Shown in pieces: positions 27,067-35,473 of a stretch of 64,000 bases of DNA. The notes under the pieces are model-generated. The model saw nothing but the letters and a program-made list of their open reading frames with translations. It was not told where the DNA came from and did not search any database. Every line of letters begins with the position of its first letter. The stretch's first letter is position 1. The DNA is taken from assembly GCF_029309835.1 (NCBI RefSeq), contig NZ_JARJHL010000005.1, positions 248,001 to 312,000 on the forward strand. Reading direction: 5' to 3'. A program made the translations under genes and the position numbers. Source of the stretch: Paracoccus sp. DMF-8. Lineage in GTDB: Bacteria > Pseudomonadota > Alphaproteobacteria > Rhodobacterales > Rhodobacteraceae.

Positions 27067-28253
27067 CGCTCGGACACCGGGACGATCCTGACGCTGCCCT
27101 GCACCGCGGACAGCGCGATCTGGCCATTGGCCAGACGCAGCGCATCTTCGCCAAACACCTCGGCCCGCCAGCCATGCAACGCGGGCAGATCGCGTTCGCC
27201 CGAGGCGATGGCATCCAGATCGGCGGATGAGGCGATCAGCTTGGGCGCCACATTCGCGGCTTCGGCCTTGGCTTTCAGCAGCACGCGCAGCAGTTCCGAC
27301 AGCGCGGCGTTCCCGGCGCGGCCGGGTTCCTCGGCGGCGGGTTTGGGCAGGTCGCGCGCCTCCATCCCGGCCTTGACGGCGGCCAGGATGCCCTGCGCGA
27401 TATCGCCCTTGCGCGCGTCGCGCAGCAGCAGCCGCGACTTGCCCAGATCGCCTTCGGATTGCGGCCGGGTCGAGGCCAGTTCGATCAGCGCATCATCCTT
27501 GAACACCCGCGAACGCGGCACGTCGCGCAACTGGGCATAAGCCTCGCGGAAGCGCGCCAGTTCGCGCACCACCGCCAGAAAACGCGGCGCGCCGGACCGC
27601 GTGCGCACCTTTTCCCAGGCATCTTCCGGCCTGGTCACATAGGTCGACGGCGCAAGCAGCACGGCCACCTCTTCCTCGACCCAGGGGGCGCGGCCGGTCT
27701 TTTCCAGTTGCGCCGACAGGAATTCATAGATCACCCGCAGATGCGTCACATCGGCCAGCGCGTAATCGGCCTGATCCGCCGACAAGGGGCGCCGCGACCA
27801 GTCGGTAAAGCGTGACGACTTGTCCAAAGGCTGGCGGGCGATCCGCTTGACCAGCGTTTCATAGCCGACCTGTTCGCCAAAGCCGCAGACCATCGCCGCG
27901 ATCTGGGTGTCAAACAGCGGATCGGGCAGAACCCCGGCGTCGTGGAAAAAGATTTCCAGATCCTGACGGGCGGCATGGAACACCTTGACCGTGTCCTTGT
28001 GGCGAAACAGGTCATAGAGCGGTTCCAGCGACAGATCGCCCTGCAACGGGTCGATCAGCACCGCAGGCCCGCCCGCCGAACGCGGATTGCCCGCCGGGGG
28101 CAAGGCAGCCTGAATCAGGCAAAGTTTTGAATAATATGTCCGCTCCCGCAGGAATTCGGTATCCAGCGTGACATAGGGCTGAGCCTTGGCCAGCGCGCAG
28201 AAAGCGGCGAGTTCGTCGGTGGTGGTGATCGTCTGGACTTCTTTTGCGGACAT
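27057..28253 (-). CDS. rnd: Ribonuclease D
   Basis: RNase D is a DEDD-family 3'-5' exoribonuclease that trims tRNA and other stable RNA 3' ends. The 398-residue product begins MSAKEVQTITTTDELAAFC. The exonuclease domain shows VTLDTEFLRERTYYSKLCLIQ (DxE motif), FHAARQDLEIF and the YALADVTHLRVIYE Y-x3-D motif. Two HRDC-like helical regions follow. The ATG at 28253 is chosen over the longer frame on family start. The downstream GNAT gene is coupled to it. A 267-base region with a perfect palindrome lies upstream. Confidence 0.94.
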   Translation of the reverse strand: MSAKEVQTITTTDELAAFCALAKAQPYVTLDTEFLRERTYYSKLCLIQAALPPAGNPRSAGGPAVLIDPLQGDLSLEPLYDLFRHKDTVKVFHAARQDLEIFFHDAGVLPDPLFDTQIAAMVCGFGEQVGYETLVKRIARQPLDKSSRFTDWSRRPLSADQADYALADVTHLRVIYEFLSAQLEKTGRAPWVEEEVAVLLAPSTYVTRPEDAWEKVRTRSGAPRFLAVVRELARFREAYAQLRDVPRSRVFKDDALIELASTRPQSEGDLGKSRLLLRDARKGDIAQGILAAVKAGMEARDLPKPAAEEPGRAGNAALSELLRVLLKAKAEAANVAPKLIASSADLDAIASGERDLPALHGWRAEVFGEDALRLANGQIALSAVQGSVRIVPVSERCV

Positions 28254-28379
28254 CCGCAGTGAACCTTTCAAATGGCGGGGCCTTGGATCCGGCGCATTCT
28301 TCCACATAGGCCCGCGCCACAGAGAAGGTGCAATATTTTCGTTACGATTTTCACCATGCGGTGTTGGTTTTATGTGCCA

Positions 28380-28393
28380 CATCGCATGCGATG
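28380..28393. promoter_or_regulatory. Perfect 14-bp palindrome between tgt and rnd
   Basis: CATCGCATGCGATG is a perfect 14-base palindrome in the 267-base, AT-richer gap upstream of rnd (28254-28520). No RNA gene is seen in this gap. It may be an operator or simply chance. Confidence 0.3.
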
Positions 28394-28520
28394 ATGACCA
28401 TTCATACCCATGTTCACACCCGCAGCAGGTCCATTCCGGCCCGACTGCTCACCTCATGACCCGTGCAGTTATAGCATCCGCCCGTCGCTGCAATCAAATC
28501 TGTCGGCAGGTTTCCGCGAT

Positions 28521-29651
28521 CTAAAGCGGTTCGATGTCGCCCGCCGCACGCTGCGCGTGGAATGATTCGACAAATTCCCCCAACTGCTGATTCGCGATCG
28601 CCCCCCGCAAGCCTGCCATCAATTCCTGAAAATAATGCAAATTATGCCAGGTCAGCAGCATGCCGGAAATCATTTCCGACGACCGAAAGACGTGGTGCAG
28701 ATAGGCGCGGCTATAGCCCGTGCAGGCCGGGCAGCCGCATTCCGCATCCAGCGGGCGCGGATCGTCGGCGTGACGGGCGTTCTTGATGTTGACCTGCCCG
28801 CGCCGCGTCCATGCCTGCCCGGTGCGCCCGGACCGCGACGGCAGCACGCAATCCATCATGTCGACACCGCGCACAACGGCGCCGACGATATCGTCGGGCT
28901 TGCCGACCCCCATCAGATAACGCGGCTTGTCCTGCGGCAGGTAGCCGGTGGCATAGTCCAGCACGCCGAACATCGCCTGCTGGCCTTCGCCCACGGCAAG
29001 GCCGCCGATCGCATAGCCGTCAAAGCCGATGGCCCGCAGCGCCTCGGCGCTTTCCTGACGCAATTCGCGCGTCACCCCGCCCTGCATGATCCCGAACAGC
29101 GCATGGCCCGGCCGGTCGCCAAAGGCGTCGCGCGACCGCTGCGCCCACCGCATCGACATCCGCATCGACGTCGCGACCGCCTGCTCATCCGCGGGCAGCG
29201 CGGGGCATTCGTCGAAACACATCACGATGTCGGATCCCAGCTTGCGCTGGATTTCCATGCTGGTTTCGGGCGACAGCATGTGCTTGCTGCCATCGACATG
29301 GCTGGAAAAGGTCACGCCTTCTTCGGTCAGCTTGCGCAGCCCGGCCAGTGACATCACCTGAAACCCGCCCGAATCGGTCAGGATCGGCCGGTCCCAGTTC
29401 ATGAATTCGTGCAGGCCGCCCAAACGCTCGATCCGGTCGGCGCCGGGGCGCAGCATCAGGTGATAGGTATTGCCCAGCAGGATATCGGCGCCGGTCGCGT
29501 GCACCGATTCCGGCAGCATCGCCTTGACCGTCGCGGCGGTGCCCACGGGCATGAAGGCCGGGGTGCGGATCTCGCCCCGGGGTGTCGAGATGGTGCCGGT
29601 CCGCGCCAGCCCGTCGCTGGCCTGAACGGCAAAGGAAAATCGTTTGCTCAT
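28521..29651 (-). CDS. tgt: tRNA-guanine transglycosylase
   Basis: Tgt swaps guanine-34 of GUN-anticodon tRNAs for preQ1 on the way to queuosine. The 376-residue protein from [14 protein letters not shown] has [13 protein letters not shown] with the active-site Asp, the GIMQGG and GGLAVGEG loops, nucleophile Asp in [15 protein letters not shown] and the zinc site [16 protein letters not shown]. Start: Met13 of the longer frame fits the family N-terminus. It is a stand-alone leftward gene upstream of rnd. Confidence 0.97.
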   Translation of the reverse strand: MSKRFSFAVQASDGLARTGTISTPRGEIRTPAFMPVGTAATVKAMLPESVHATGADILLGNTYHLMLRPGADRIERLGGLHEFMNWDRPILTDSGGFQVMSLAGLRKLTEEGVTFSSHVDGSKHMLSPETSMEIQRKLGSDIVMCFDECPALPADEQAVATSMRMSMRWAQRSRDAFGDRPGHALFGIMQGGVTRELRQESAEALRAIGFDGYAIGGLAVGEGQQAMFGVLDYATGYLPQDKPRYLMGVGKPDDIVGAVVRGVDMMDCVLPSRSGRTGQAWTRRGQVNIKNARHADDPRPLDAECGCPACTGYSRAYLHHVFRSSEMISGMLLTWHNLHYFQELMAGLRGAIANQQLGEFVESFHAQRAAGDIEPL

Positions 29652-29700
29652 GTCGCGGCTGATACCTTGCTGGCGGGGCGGATGCAAAGATTGCGATACG

Positions 29701-30573
29701 TCATTCCCATTTCGCCAGCGGCGGCAGGCTCATCAGAACAGCATTGGCGTCATGGCCGGTCGCCAGACCGAATTTCGTGCCGCGGTCATAGACCAGATTA
29801 TATTCCGCATAAAGCCCGCGATGCACCAGCTGCGCCTCGCGATCCGCATCAGTCCAGGGCTGGGCCATGCGCTTTTCCGCCAAGGGCAGGAAGGCGGGCA
29901 GGAACGCCTCGCCCACGGCCTTGGTAAAGGCGAAATCGGCCGACCAGTCGCCCGAATTCAGATCGTCGTAAAAGATGCCGCCGACGCCGCGCGCGCGATT
30001 GCGATGCGGGATATGGAAATATTCGTCCGCCCATGCCTTGTAGCGATCATACAACCCACCCTCGAATCCATCGCAGCATTCGCGCAGAACGCCATGAAAA
30101 TGCGCGGTATCTTCGCCATATTCGATGGCCGGATTCAGGTCAGCCCCGCCGCCGAACCACCATGCGCCGGGGGTCCAGAACATCCGCGTGTTCATGTGGA
30201 CGGCAGGGGCATGGGGGTTTTGCATATGGGCGACAAGGCTGATGCCGCTGGCCCAGAAACGCGGATCCTCGGTCACGCCGGGGATGCCGCGTTCGCGCAT
30301 GGACGCCTGCGCGGCGGGGGCCAGCGTGCCATGGACCTCGGACCAGTTGACGCCGACCTTTTCAAAGACCCGGCCGCGCCGCATCAGCGACATGATGCCG
30401 CCGCCGCCATCGTTGGGACGGGTGGTCGGCGTCACCTGAAACCGGCCCGGCGCACTGTCGCCGGGACCACGATCCTCCAGCGACTCGAAGGCCGCGACGA
30501 TGTGGTCGCGCAGGGCACGGAACCAAAGCGCCGCCTGTTCGCGTTTCACACGATCATCCAGAGTGCCAGCCAT
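29701..30573 (-). CDS. hemF: Oxygen-dependent coproporphyrinogen III oxidase
   Basis: HemF decarboxylates coproporphyrinogen III to protoporphyrinogen IX using O2. The 290-residue protein has the family blocks [58 protein letters not shown] and [13 protein letters not shown]. All appear intact. The oxygen-independent isozyme HemN is also in this window next to fnrL, so the organism can make haem with and without oxygen. It lies 49 bases upstream of tgt in the same direction. Confidence 0.97.
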   Translation of the reverse strand: MAGTLDDRVKREQAALWFRALRDHIVAAFESLEDRGPGDSAPGRFQVTPTTRPNDGGGGIMSLMRRGRVFEKVGVNWSEVHGTLAPAAQASMRERGIPGVTEDPRFWASGISLVAHMQNPHAPAVHMNTRMFWTPGAWWFGGGADLNPAIEYGEDTAHFHGVLRECCDGFEGGLYDRYKAWADEYFHIPHRNRARGVGGIFYDDLNSGDWSADFAFTKAVGEAFLPAFLPLAEKRMAQPWTDADREAQLVHRGLYAEYNLVYDRGTKFGLATGHDANAVLMSLPPLAKWE

Positions 30574-30661
30574 CGCGCGCCTTCCTTTTTCCTGTTCCCG
30601 CTTGTCTTGGCATCACCATTGCATGACAGTGATGCCGCGTCTTTCAGTAAAGGCCTGATCC

Positions 30662-31066
30662 ATGACCCGCAACATCACCCTTGCCCTGATCCCGGTGCTG
30701 ATCCTGACCGCCTGCGGCACCCCGCAGGAACAATGCATCCGCCGCAATACCGGTGAATACCGCACGGTCAGCAGCCTGCTGGCCGAGGTCGAGGGCAATA
30801 TCGCCCGCGGCTATGCCTGGGAAGAGCGCAACGTCCCCGGCACCGAATGGGACAGCTGCCCCTATGTCATCCGCGACAAGAACGGCAATCGCGCCATGGG
30901 TTACCGCCCTCGCCTGCGCAATGTCATCGAGACGGAACGTTTCCGCGTTCCCATCGACCCCGCCGCCGAAACCCGCAAGCGCGACAATCTGGCCGCCCGC
31001 AAGGCGAGTTTGGCGAAATCGGCGCAATCGGCGGTTTCCGCCTGCAAATCCGCCTATCCCGAATAG
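30662..31066 (+). CDS. Putative lipoprotein of unknown function
   Basis: A 134-residue protein with a lipoprotein signal: MTRNITLALIPVLILTACGT has lipobox LTAC with the lipidated Cys18. The mature part has three more Cys (QCIRR, SCPYV and a C-terminal ACKSAYPE) and a basic helical end. No domain is recognised. It is divergent from hemF and converges on the SDR gene. The codon-position pattern and lipobox make it a real gene; function is unknown. Confidence 0.8.
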   Translation: MTRNITLALIPVLILTACGTPQEQCIRRNTGEYRTVSSLLAEVEGNIARGYAWEERNVPGTEWDSCPYVIRDKNGNRAMGYRPRLRNVIETERFRVPIDPAAETRKRDNLAARKASLAKSAQSAVSACKSAYPE

Positions 31067-31073
31067 CGCCCGC

Positions 31074-31883
31074 TCAGAAAACGGCGGGTGTCGCACCATC
31101 GGCAAGGCTGCGCCCGCCATCGACCCGCAGGATCTGCCCGGTCATGAAGCCCGAGGCCTCGCCGGCCAGAAAGGCCGCCACCGGCCCCAGCTCATCCGCC
31201 CCCGCGATCCGGCCAAGCGGCGTCGCCGAAATCAGACGGTCGCGCAGCCCCGGATCCTCGCGCAGCATATTCTGCAGGTTGTTCGACATGATGCTGGCAA
31301 AGGCCAGCCCGTTCACCCGGATCCGTTTGGGCGCAAGGGCCACCGCCAGCGACCGCGTCGCCTGCGCCAGCGCGGCCGAGGCGATGGAATAGCTGAGGTT
31401 GCAGGGCTGCGGCCGCTCTGCCGCCAGCGAGGTCACATTGACGATCGCCCCCGCCTGAACGCCGGGCTGGTCGGTTTCGGCCTGCGCCACCATGCGTTTC
31501 GCGACCAGTTGCGACAGCCGCAGCGCAGAGACCATGTTCTGACGCATCAATTCGCCCAACTGGTCCTCATCGGTGGACAGCGGGTCGCATTGCATCACGT
31601 TGCGATGGGCATTGACCAGAATATCGACGCGGTCAAAGGCGTCGATGGTGGCCGAAACCAGATTGGCCAGCGTCAGCTTTTTCCCCAGATCGCCCGCGAA
31701 ACTTTGCACCTGCCCGGCGGAACTGGCCGGCAGATCGCCCAGCTCCACCTGCAGCGCGGCCTCGTCGCTGTCGGCATACATGACGATGGCGCCCGCTTCG
31801 TGGAAGTGGCGGGCAATGGCGCGACCGATCCCCCGGCCCGCGCCGGTGACGATCGCGACCTTGCCCTGAATCGAATGGATCAT
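31074..31883 (-). CDS. SDR-family oxidoreductase with atypical active site
   Basis: A 269-residue short-chain dehydrogenase/reductase fold. The cofactor loop is TGAGRGIG (residues 13-20), with acidic Asp38 after strand 2, which suggests NAD(H). The structural Asn116 (RQNMVSAL), Ser152 (NVTSLA) and Tyr165 (LSYSIAS) are present. The lysine expected four residues after Tyr is Ser169, so classical SDR catalysis is doubtful. The NNAG motif is also replaced by NAHRN. It starts in the stop of the rsmC-like gene (ATGA). Substrate unknown; it could be a non-catalytic SDR. Confidence 0.85.
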   Translation of the reverse strand: MIHSIQGKVAIVTGAGRGIGRAIARHFHEAGAIVMYADSDEAALQVELGDLPASSAGQVQSFAGDLGKKLTLANLVSATIDAFDRVDILVNAHRNVMQCDPLSTDEDQLGELMRQNMVSALRLSQLVAKRMVAQAETDQPGVQAGAIVNVTSLAAERPQPCNLSYSIASAALAQATRSLAVALAPKRIRVNGLAFASIMSNNLQNMLREDPGLRDRLISATPLGRIAGADELGPVAAFLAGEASGFMTGQILRVDGGRSLADGATPAVF

Positions 31884-32931
31884 CCTTTACGCCCCGTGCT
31901 GCTACGCCCCGTGCTGCGGCCCGCAGATCTGGCGCCACCCCGTCCCGCGTCCCCCCGTCCCGCACCGCTGGCCGTCAGGATCTTGAAACGCGTGTCGCCG
32001 CCCAGTTCGGCCACTTCGGCAAAAGAGGCGCGCAGCGGCTCTTCATAGGGAAGGTGGCGATTGGCGACCATCCACAGCCGCCCCGCCCCGGTCAAAAGCC
32101 GCGCGGCGGCGGCGATGAAGCCCGCGCCAAGCCGCGGATCGGCGGCCCGCCCCTCGTGAAAGGGCGGGTTCATGATGACGCCGTTCACCGGTTCGGGCAG
32201 GCTGAAATCCAGCGCATCCGCCCAATGGAACAGCGCGCGCGGGTCGGTGACATTGCGCCGCGCGCAATCCAGCGCATCGGCATCCGCCTCGACCATGTGC
32301 AGGGTCTCGACGCCGGGATGTTCCAGGATACGCGCCCCCAGCCAGCCCCAGCCACAGCCCAGTTCGACGATGCGGGTGGGCAGTTTTTCGGGCAGCAGCG
32401 CGGCCAGCGCCTGACTGGCCGGATCCGGACCATCGGCGGAAAAGACGCCCGGACGCGTGACCATGCCCGGCGCGGCCTGAATATCCTGCATCCGCCAGCT
32501 TTGCGGCACCCATGCACCGCCCGCGACCGCGACGCGAAAGATCTTGCCATGCGCGCGGGAATCGACCTCGTCCACCTGGGTCAACCCGCGCAGCTCGCGC
32601 AGGATCGCATCGACACCGTCGGTCTTTGCCCATCGACCCAGAACGCGCCATCCCTGGGCAGCAGGGCCACCGCCCCGGCGATGCGGGCATGGGTGACGGC
32701 ACGGGCGCGGGCGACAAAGATCACCGCATTGTCAAAGCGCCCCTCGGGCGCTGTGGCGACGGCAAGGCCCCGCGCCGCGATCAGGCGGTTGTCGGGGTAA
32801 AACCCCTGCACGACCTGGGTTTGCGCGGGGTCGAAACCGCCCAGATCATCGCGCGCCGACGGCCCCCATAGCAGCAGGCGGCCTTGTTGCGGCGCATCCT
32901 GCAGCGCCAGTCGAAGACGGGAAACGGCCAC
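31880..32931 (-). pseudogene. RsmC-like class I SAM-dependent methyltransferase (one-base frameshift)
   Basis: A repaired product of about 350 residues resembling RsmC-type 16S rRNA guanine-N2 methyltransferases. A GTG start at 32931 follows AAGGAAGAAC and gives [14 protein letters not shown]. The N-half ends at GAFWVDGQ, and the frame then shifts. Adding one A to the run 32625-32627 gives GQKTDGVDAILRELRGLTQVDEVDS and joins the catalytic half with SAM motif VELGCGWGWLGARIL and the NPPF-type motif MNPPFHEGR. The C-terminus is a Gly/Arg/Ser-rich tail with a 15-bp repeat. It overlaps the 3' end of clpS as read here and the SDR start (ATGA). Confidence 0.8.
31888..31917. repeat. 15-bp tandem duplication (2 copies)
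   Basis: TACGCCCCGTGCTGC occurs twice head to tail (31888-31902, 31903-31917) inside the 3' end of the methyltransferase gene, adding five codons of the Gly/Arg/Ser tail. Confidence 0.85.
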
Positions 32932-33257
32932 GTTCTTCCTTGCTCTTTTTCCATGGTGCATTGCAGCGGATGCTGCTGTCGGCGGGCCAGTTCCATGACC
33001 TGCGCGACCTTGGTTTCCGCGACCTCGTGCGAAAAGACGCCGACCACCGCGATGCCCCTGCGATGCACGGTCAGCATGATTTCATGCGCCTGCGCATAGG
33101 TCATGCCGAACAGCCGCTCCAGCACATAGACGACGAATTCCATCGGCGTGAAATCATCGTTGAGAAGCAGGACCTTGTACATCGGGGGCCGCTGCGTGCG
33201 CGGCCGCGTCTTGACCACGAGTTCAACGTCCTCGCGGTCGCCAGGGTTGTCGGTCAT
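32781..33257 (-). CDS. clpS: ATP-dependent Clp protease adaptor ClpS (apparent stop loss, extended)
   Basis: ClpS delivers N-degron substrates to ClpA(P) and is the partner of the Aat pathway at 7 kb. The core is complete: [28 protein letters not shown], then [36 protein letters not shown] and the usual last residues [11 protein letters not shown]. Instead of stopping there, the codon at 32942-32940 is CAA, one substitution from TAA. The frame then runs about 53 more codons of Arg/Cys-rich, non-family sequence into the methyltransferase gene. The real end is probably 32943. [10 protein letters not shown] at 33257 is the preferred start. Confidence 0.9.
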   Translation of the reverse strand: MTDNPGDREDVELVVKTRPRTQRPPMYKVLLLNDDFTPMEFVVYVLERLFGMTYAQAHEIMLTVHRRGIAVVGVFSHEVAETKVAQVMELARRQQHPLQCTMEKEQGRTWPFPVFDWRCRMRRNKAACCYGGRRRAMIWAVSTPRKPRSCRGFTPTTA

Positions 33258-33519
33258 GAACGGTTCAGTCACGAATAGGCCAGTCCGGTGTTGCGGAAAA
33301 TCTCGTCACCCCAGAATATATGCCGATCGGACGAAGATGAAAGACCCCGAGAGCGCGGCGCATCGCCGATCGCCGCCCCTGCGCTCGCAGAATTCGGCCA
33401 TTTCCCGGAAAAATGGTGAAAACCACGGTTCCCGCGCGGAAAAACCCGTGCTATTATTGGAATATTAATAAAGAGCCCGCAAACATGACGGGCCGATACA
33501 GGCAAAAGAGACCGGGATA

Positions 33520-35190
33520 GTGAGCAGAATCAGCACCAGAGTCCGTGCAGGACTACTTTTCATTTTGGCGTGCATCCTGCCGGTCGCGGCAAGCGCAGCG
33601 CCTTTCGCAGCCTATGTCATGGACGCCCGGACGGGACGCGACCTGTATTCGCAGAATGCGGATACGCGGCTGCACCCGGCCTCGCTGACCAAGATGATGA
33701 CCCTGTATCTGGCCTTTACCGCCGTCGAACGCGGCCAGATCCGTCTGGACAGCAAGATCCTGATCTCGCAGCACGCGGCCAATCAGCCGCCGTCGCGCCT
33801 TGGGCTGAAGCCCGGCCAGCGGATCGAACTGCGTTATCTGATCCGCGCCGCCGCCGTGAAATCGGCCAATGACGCCGCCACCGCCATCGCCGAAGGGCTT
33901 GGCGGCGGGTCGGAACAGGTCTTTGCCCAGCAGATGACCTCGATGGCGCGGGCGCTTGGCATGCGCAACAGCCAGTTCCGCAACGCCCATGGCCTGACGA
34001 CCGAGGGGCATTTTTCCTCGGCGCGCGACATGTCCATTCTGGGCCGTCGGCTGTTTTATGATTTCCCCCAATATTACAACATCTTCTCGCGCCGCTCGGC
34101 GGATGCCGGGATCGCGAATGTCGCCAGCACGAACAAGCGGTTCCTGGACAGCTACGAAGGCGCGGATGGCATCAAGACCGGCTACACCCGCGCCGCGGGC
34201 TTCAACCTGACCGCCTCGGCGCAGCGTGGCAACAAACGGCTGATCGCGACCGTGATGGGCGGGCAATCGACCGCACATCGCAATCAGATCATGGCGCAAC
34301 TTCTGGATGCGGGCTTTGGCAAGGCCCCGACACGGGTGCGGGAAATAAGACCCGAGCCGCCGCAATACATGGCCGAAACCCGCGTCCGCCGCACGCAGGT
34401 CGCCCGCAATGAAACGACCAGGGCACCGCAAAACTTCCGCATCGCAGCCTCGGCCCGTCCGGCGGCGCGGTCGAATTCGGCATCGCTGGCGAACCTTGCG
34501 CCGGCGCAACCGGCCGCCCCGGCTGCCGCCGCAGCCCCCGCGCGGGGCGCAGCCCTGCAGGCCAGCGCCCGCCCAAGCCGCAAACCCGGCCATGCCCCGG
34601 CGGTCGTCGCGACCAAATCGGCGACGGATTCCGCCGTGGCGCTGGCGATGGAAGCCCGTCCGGAAGCCCGCCCCGAAGAAGGTGACGCGGCAAGCTCCGC
34701 CCCCGGGCTGAGCAGTTCGGCCCGCCCCGCCCGCCGCGCCGGTCGCGTGGACGAGATCAGTTCGGCCGCCGACGTCCAGCCCGCCGATGCGGCATCGCTG
34801 TTTCCGCAGGCCGATGCCGCGGCGCCCGAAGCTCTGACCCGGACCGCCGCCGTCGCCCCCGCACGTCGGGCCGATACGATCATCCTGGCCTCGATGGCCC
34901 CGGATGAGCAGCAGGAACCGCAGGCAACCGAAATCGTCTCGCGGATCAATGGCGGCAGCAAGAACTGGGGCGTGAATATCGGCCGCTATACCTCGCAAAA
35001 AGAGGCAGAGCAGATATTGCTGCGCACCGCCCTGCAGGAAAGCGCCACCCTGGACAGCGCGCTGCGCCGCGTGGCCAATACCAATCGCGGGTTCGAGGCG
35101 AATTTCGTCGGCCTGACCCGCGCCTCGGCGGAACTGGCCTGCGACCGGCTGGTTGCCCGTCAGATGAACTGTAATATCCTGCGCCCCTGA
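33520..35190 (+). CDS. D-alanyl-D-alanine carboxypeptidase with C-terminal SPOR domain
   Basis: A 556-residue low-molecular-weight penicillin-binding protein (DacA/DacF type, family S11) that trims peptidoglycan pentapeptides in the periplasm. The signal peptide is GLLFILACILPVAASA. The catalytic motifs are SLTK (Ser55-Lys58), SAN (115-117) and KTG (219-221). After about residue 280 comes a long Ala/Pro/Arg low-complexity linker. A SPOR domain ends the protein (NWGVNIGRYTSQKEAEQILL to ACDRLVARQMNCNIL); SPOR domains bind denuded septal glycan. The start is a GTG. A perfect hairpin terminator follows. Confidence 0.93.
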   Translation: MSRISTRVRAGLLFILACILPVAASAAPFAAYVMDARTGRDLYSQNADTRLHPASLTKMMTLYLAFTAVERGQIRLDSKILISQHAANQPPSRLGLKPGQRIELRYLIRAAAVKSANDAATAIAEGLGGGSEQVFAQQMTSMARALGMRNSQFRNAHGLTTEGHFSSARDMSILGRRLFYDFPQYYNIFSRRSADAGIANVASTNKRFLDSYEGADGIKTGYTRAAGFNLTASAQRGNKRLIATVMGGQSTAHRNQIMAQLLDAGFGKAPTRVREIRPEPPQYMAETRVRRTQVARNETTRAPQNFRIAASARPAARSNSASLANLAPAQPAAPAAAAAPARGAALQASARPSRKPGHAPAVVATKSATDSAVALAMEARPEARPEEGDAASSAPGLSSSARPARRAGRVDEISSAADVQPADAASLFPQADAAAPEALTRTAAVAPARRADTIILASMAPDEQQEPQATEIVSRINGGSKNWGVNIGRYTSQKEAEQILLRTALQESATLDSALRRVANTNRGFEANFVGLTRASAELACDRLVARQMNCNILRP

Positions 35191-35209
35191 ATATCGGGCG
35201 GACAGGCAT

Positions 35210-35245
35210 CATGACAAAGGGCCGCATCTGCGGCCCTTTGTCATG
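35210..35245. terminator. Strong bidirectional hairpin terminator
   Basis: CATGACAAAGGGCCGCA pairs perfectly with TGCGGCCCTTTGTCATG (17 bp; the central TC is unpaired). It lies between the convergent ends of the carboxypeptidase gene and ccoS. The AAAGGG/CCCTTT arm gives A- and T-rich tracts for either direction. Confidence 0.85.
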
Positions 35246-35297
35246 TCCTGTTTCCTGATGCAGCTTTCGCATCAGCATGGGCCCCGCGAAGCCGCCT

Positions 35298-35456
35298 TTA
35301 CGGCTTGGGGTGGTCGTCCCATTCCGAGCTTAGAATCCGTTCGGCATCGCCTTTGGGATCTTCGTATTGCTGGCGCATCAGCGACCAGACGAAGGCCGCA
35401 AGGCCAAGGCCGCCAAGCAGCAAGGTGACCGGGATCAGGATGGCGACGATGGACAT
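35298..35456 (-). CDS. ccoS: cbb3-type cytochrome oxidase assembly protein CcoS
   Basis: A 52-residue small membrane protein that is easily missed. The reading is MSIVAILIPVTLLLGGLGLAAFVWSL (membrane helix), then MRQQYEDPKGDAERILSSEW and a short polar tail, ending in TAA. The 'RQYxDPxGDAxRIL' segment after a single helix is diagnostic of CcoS. CcoS is needed to insert haem and copper into CcoN. It is last in ccoG-H-I-S, 17 bases after the ccoI stop. Confidence 0.95.
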   Translation of the reverse strand: MSIVAILIPVTLLLGGLGLAAFVWSLMRQQYEDPKGDAERILSSEWDDHPKP

Positions 35457-35473
35457 GGGCCCTCTTTCGATAT

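Noticed and set aside
28254-28520. A tRNA or small RNA gene between rnd and tgt
   Set aside because: I found no cloverleaf, no T-loop consensus (GTTCRANNC) and no terminator in the gap.
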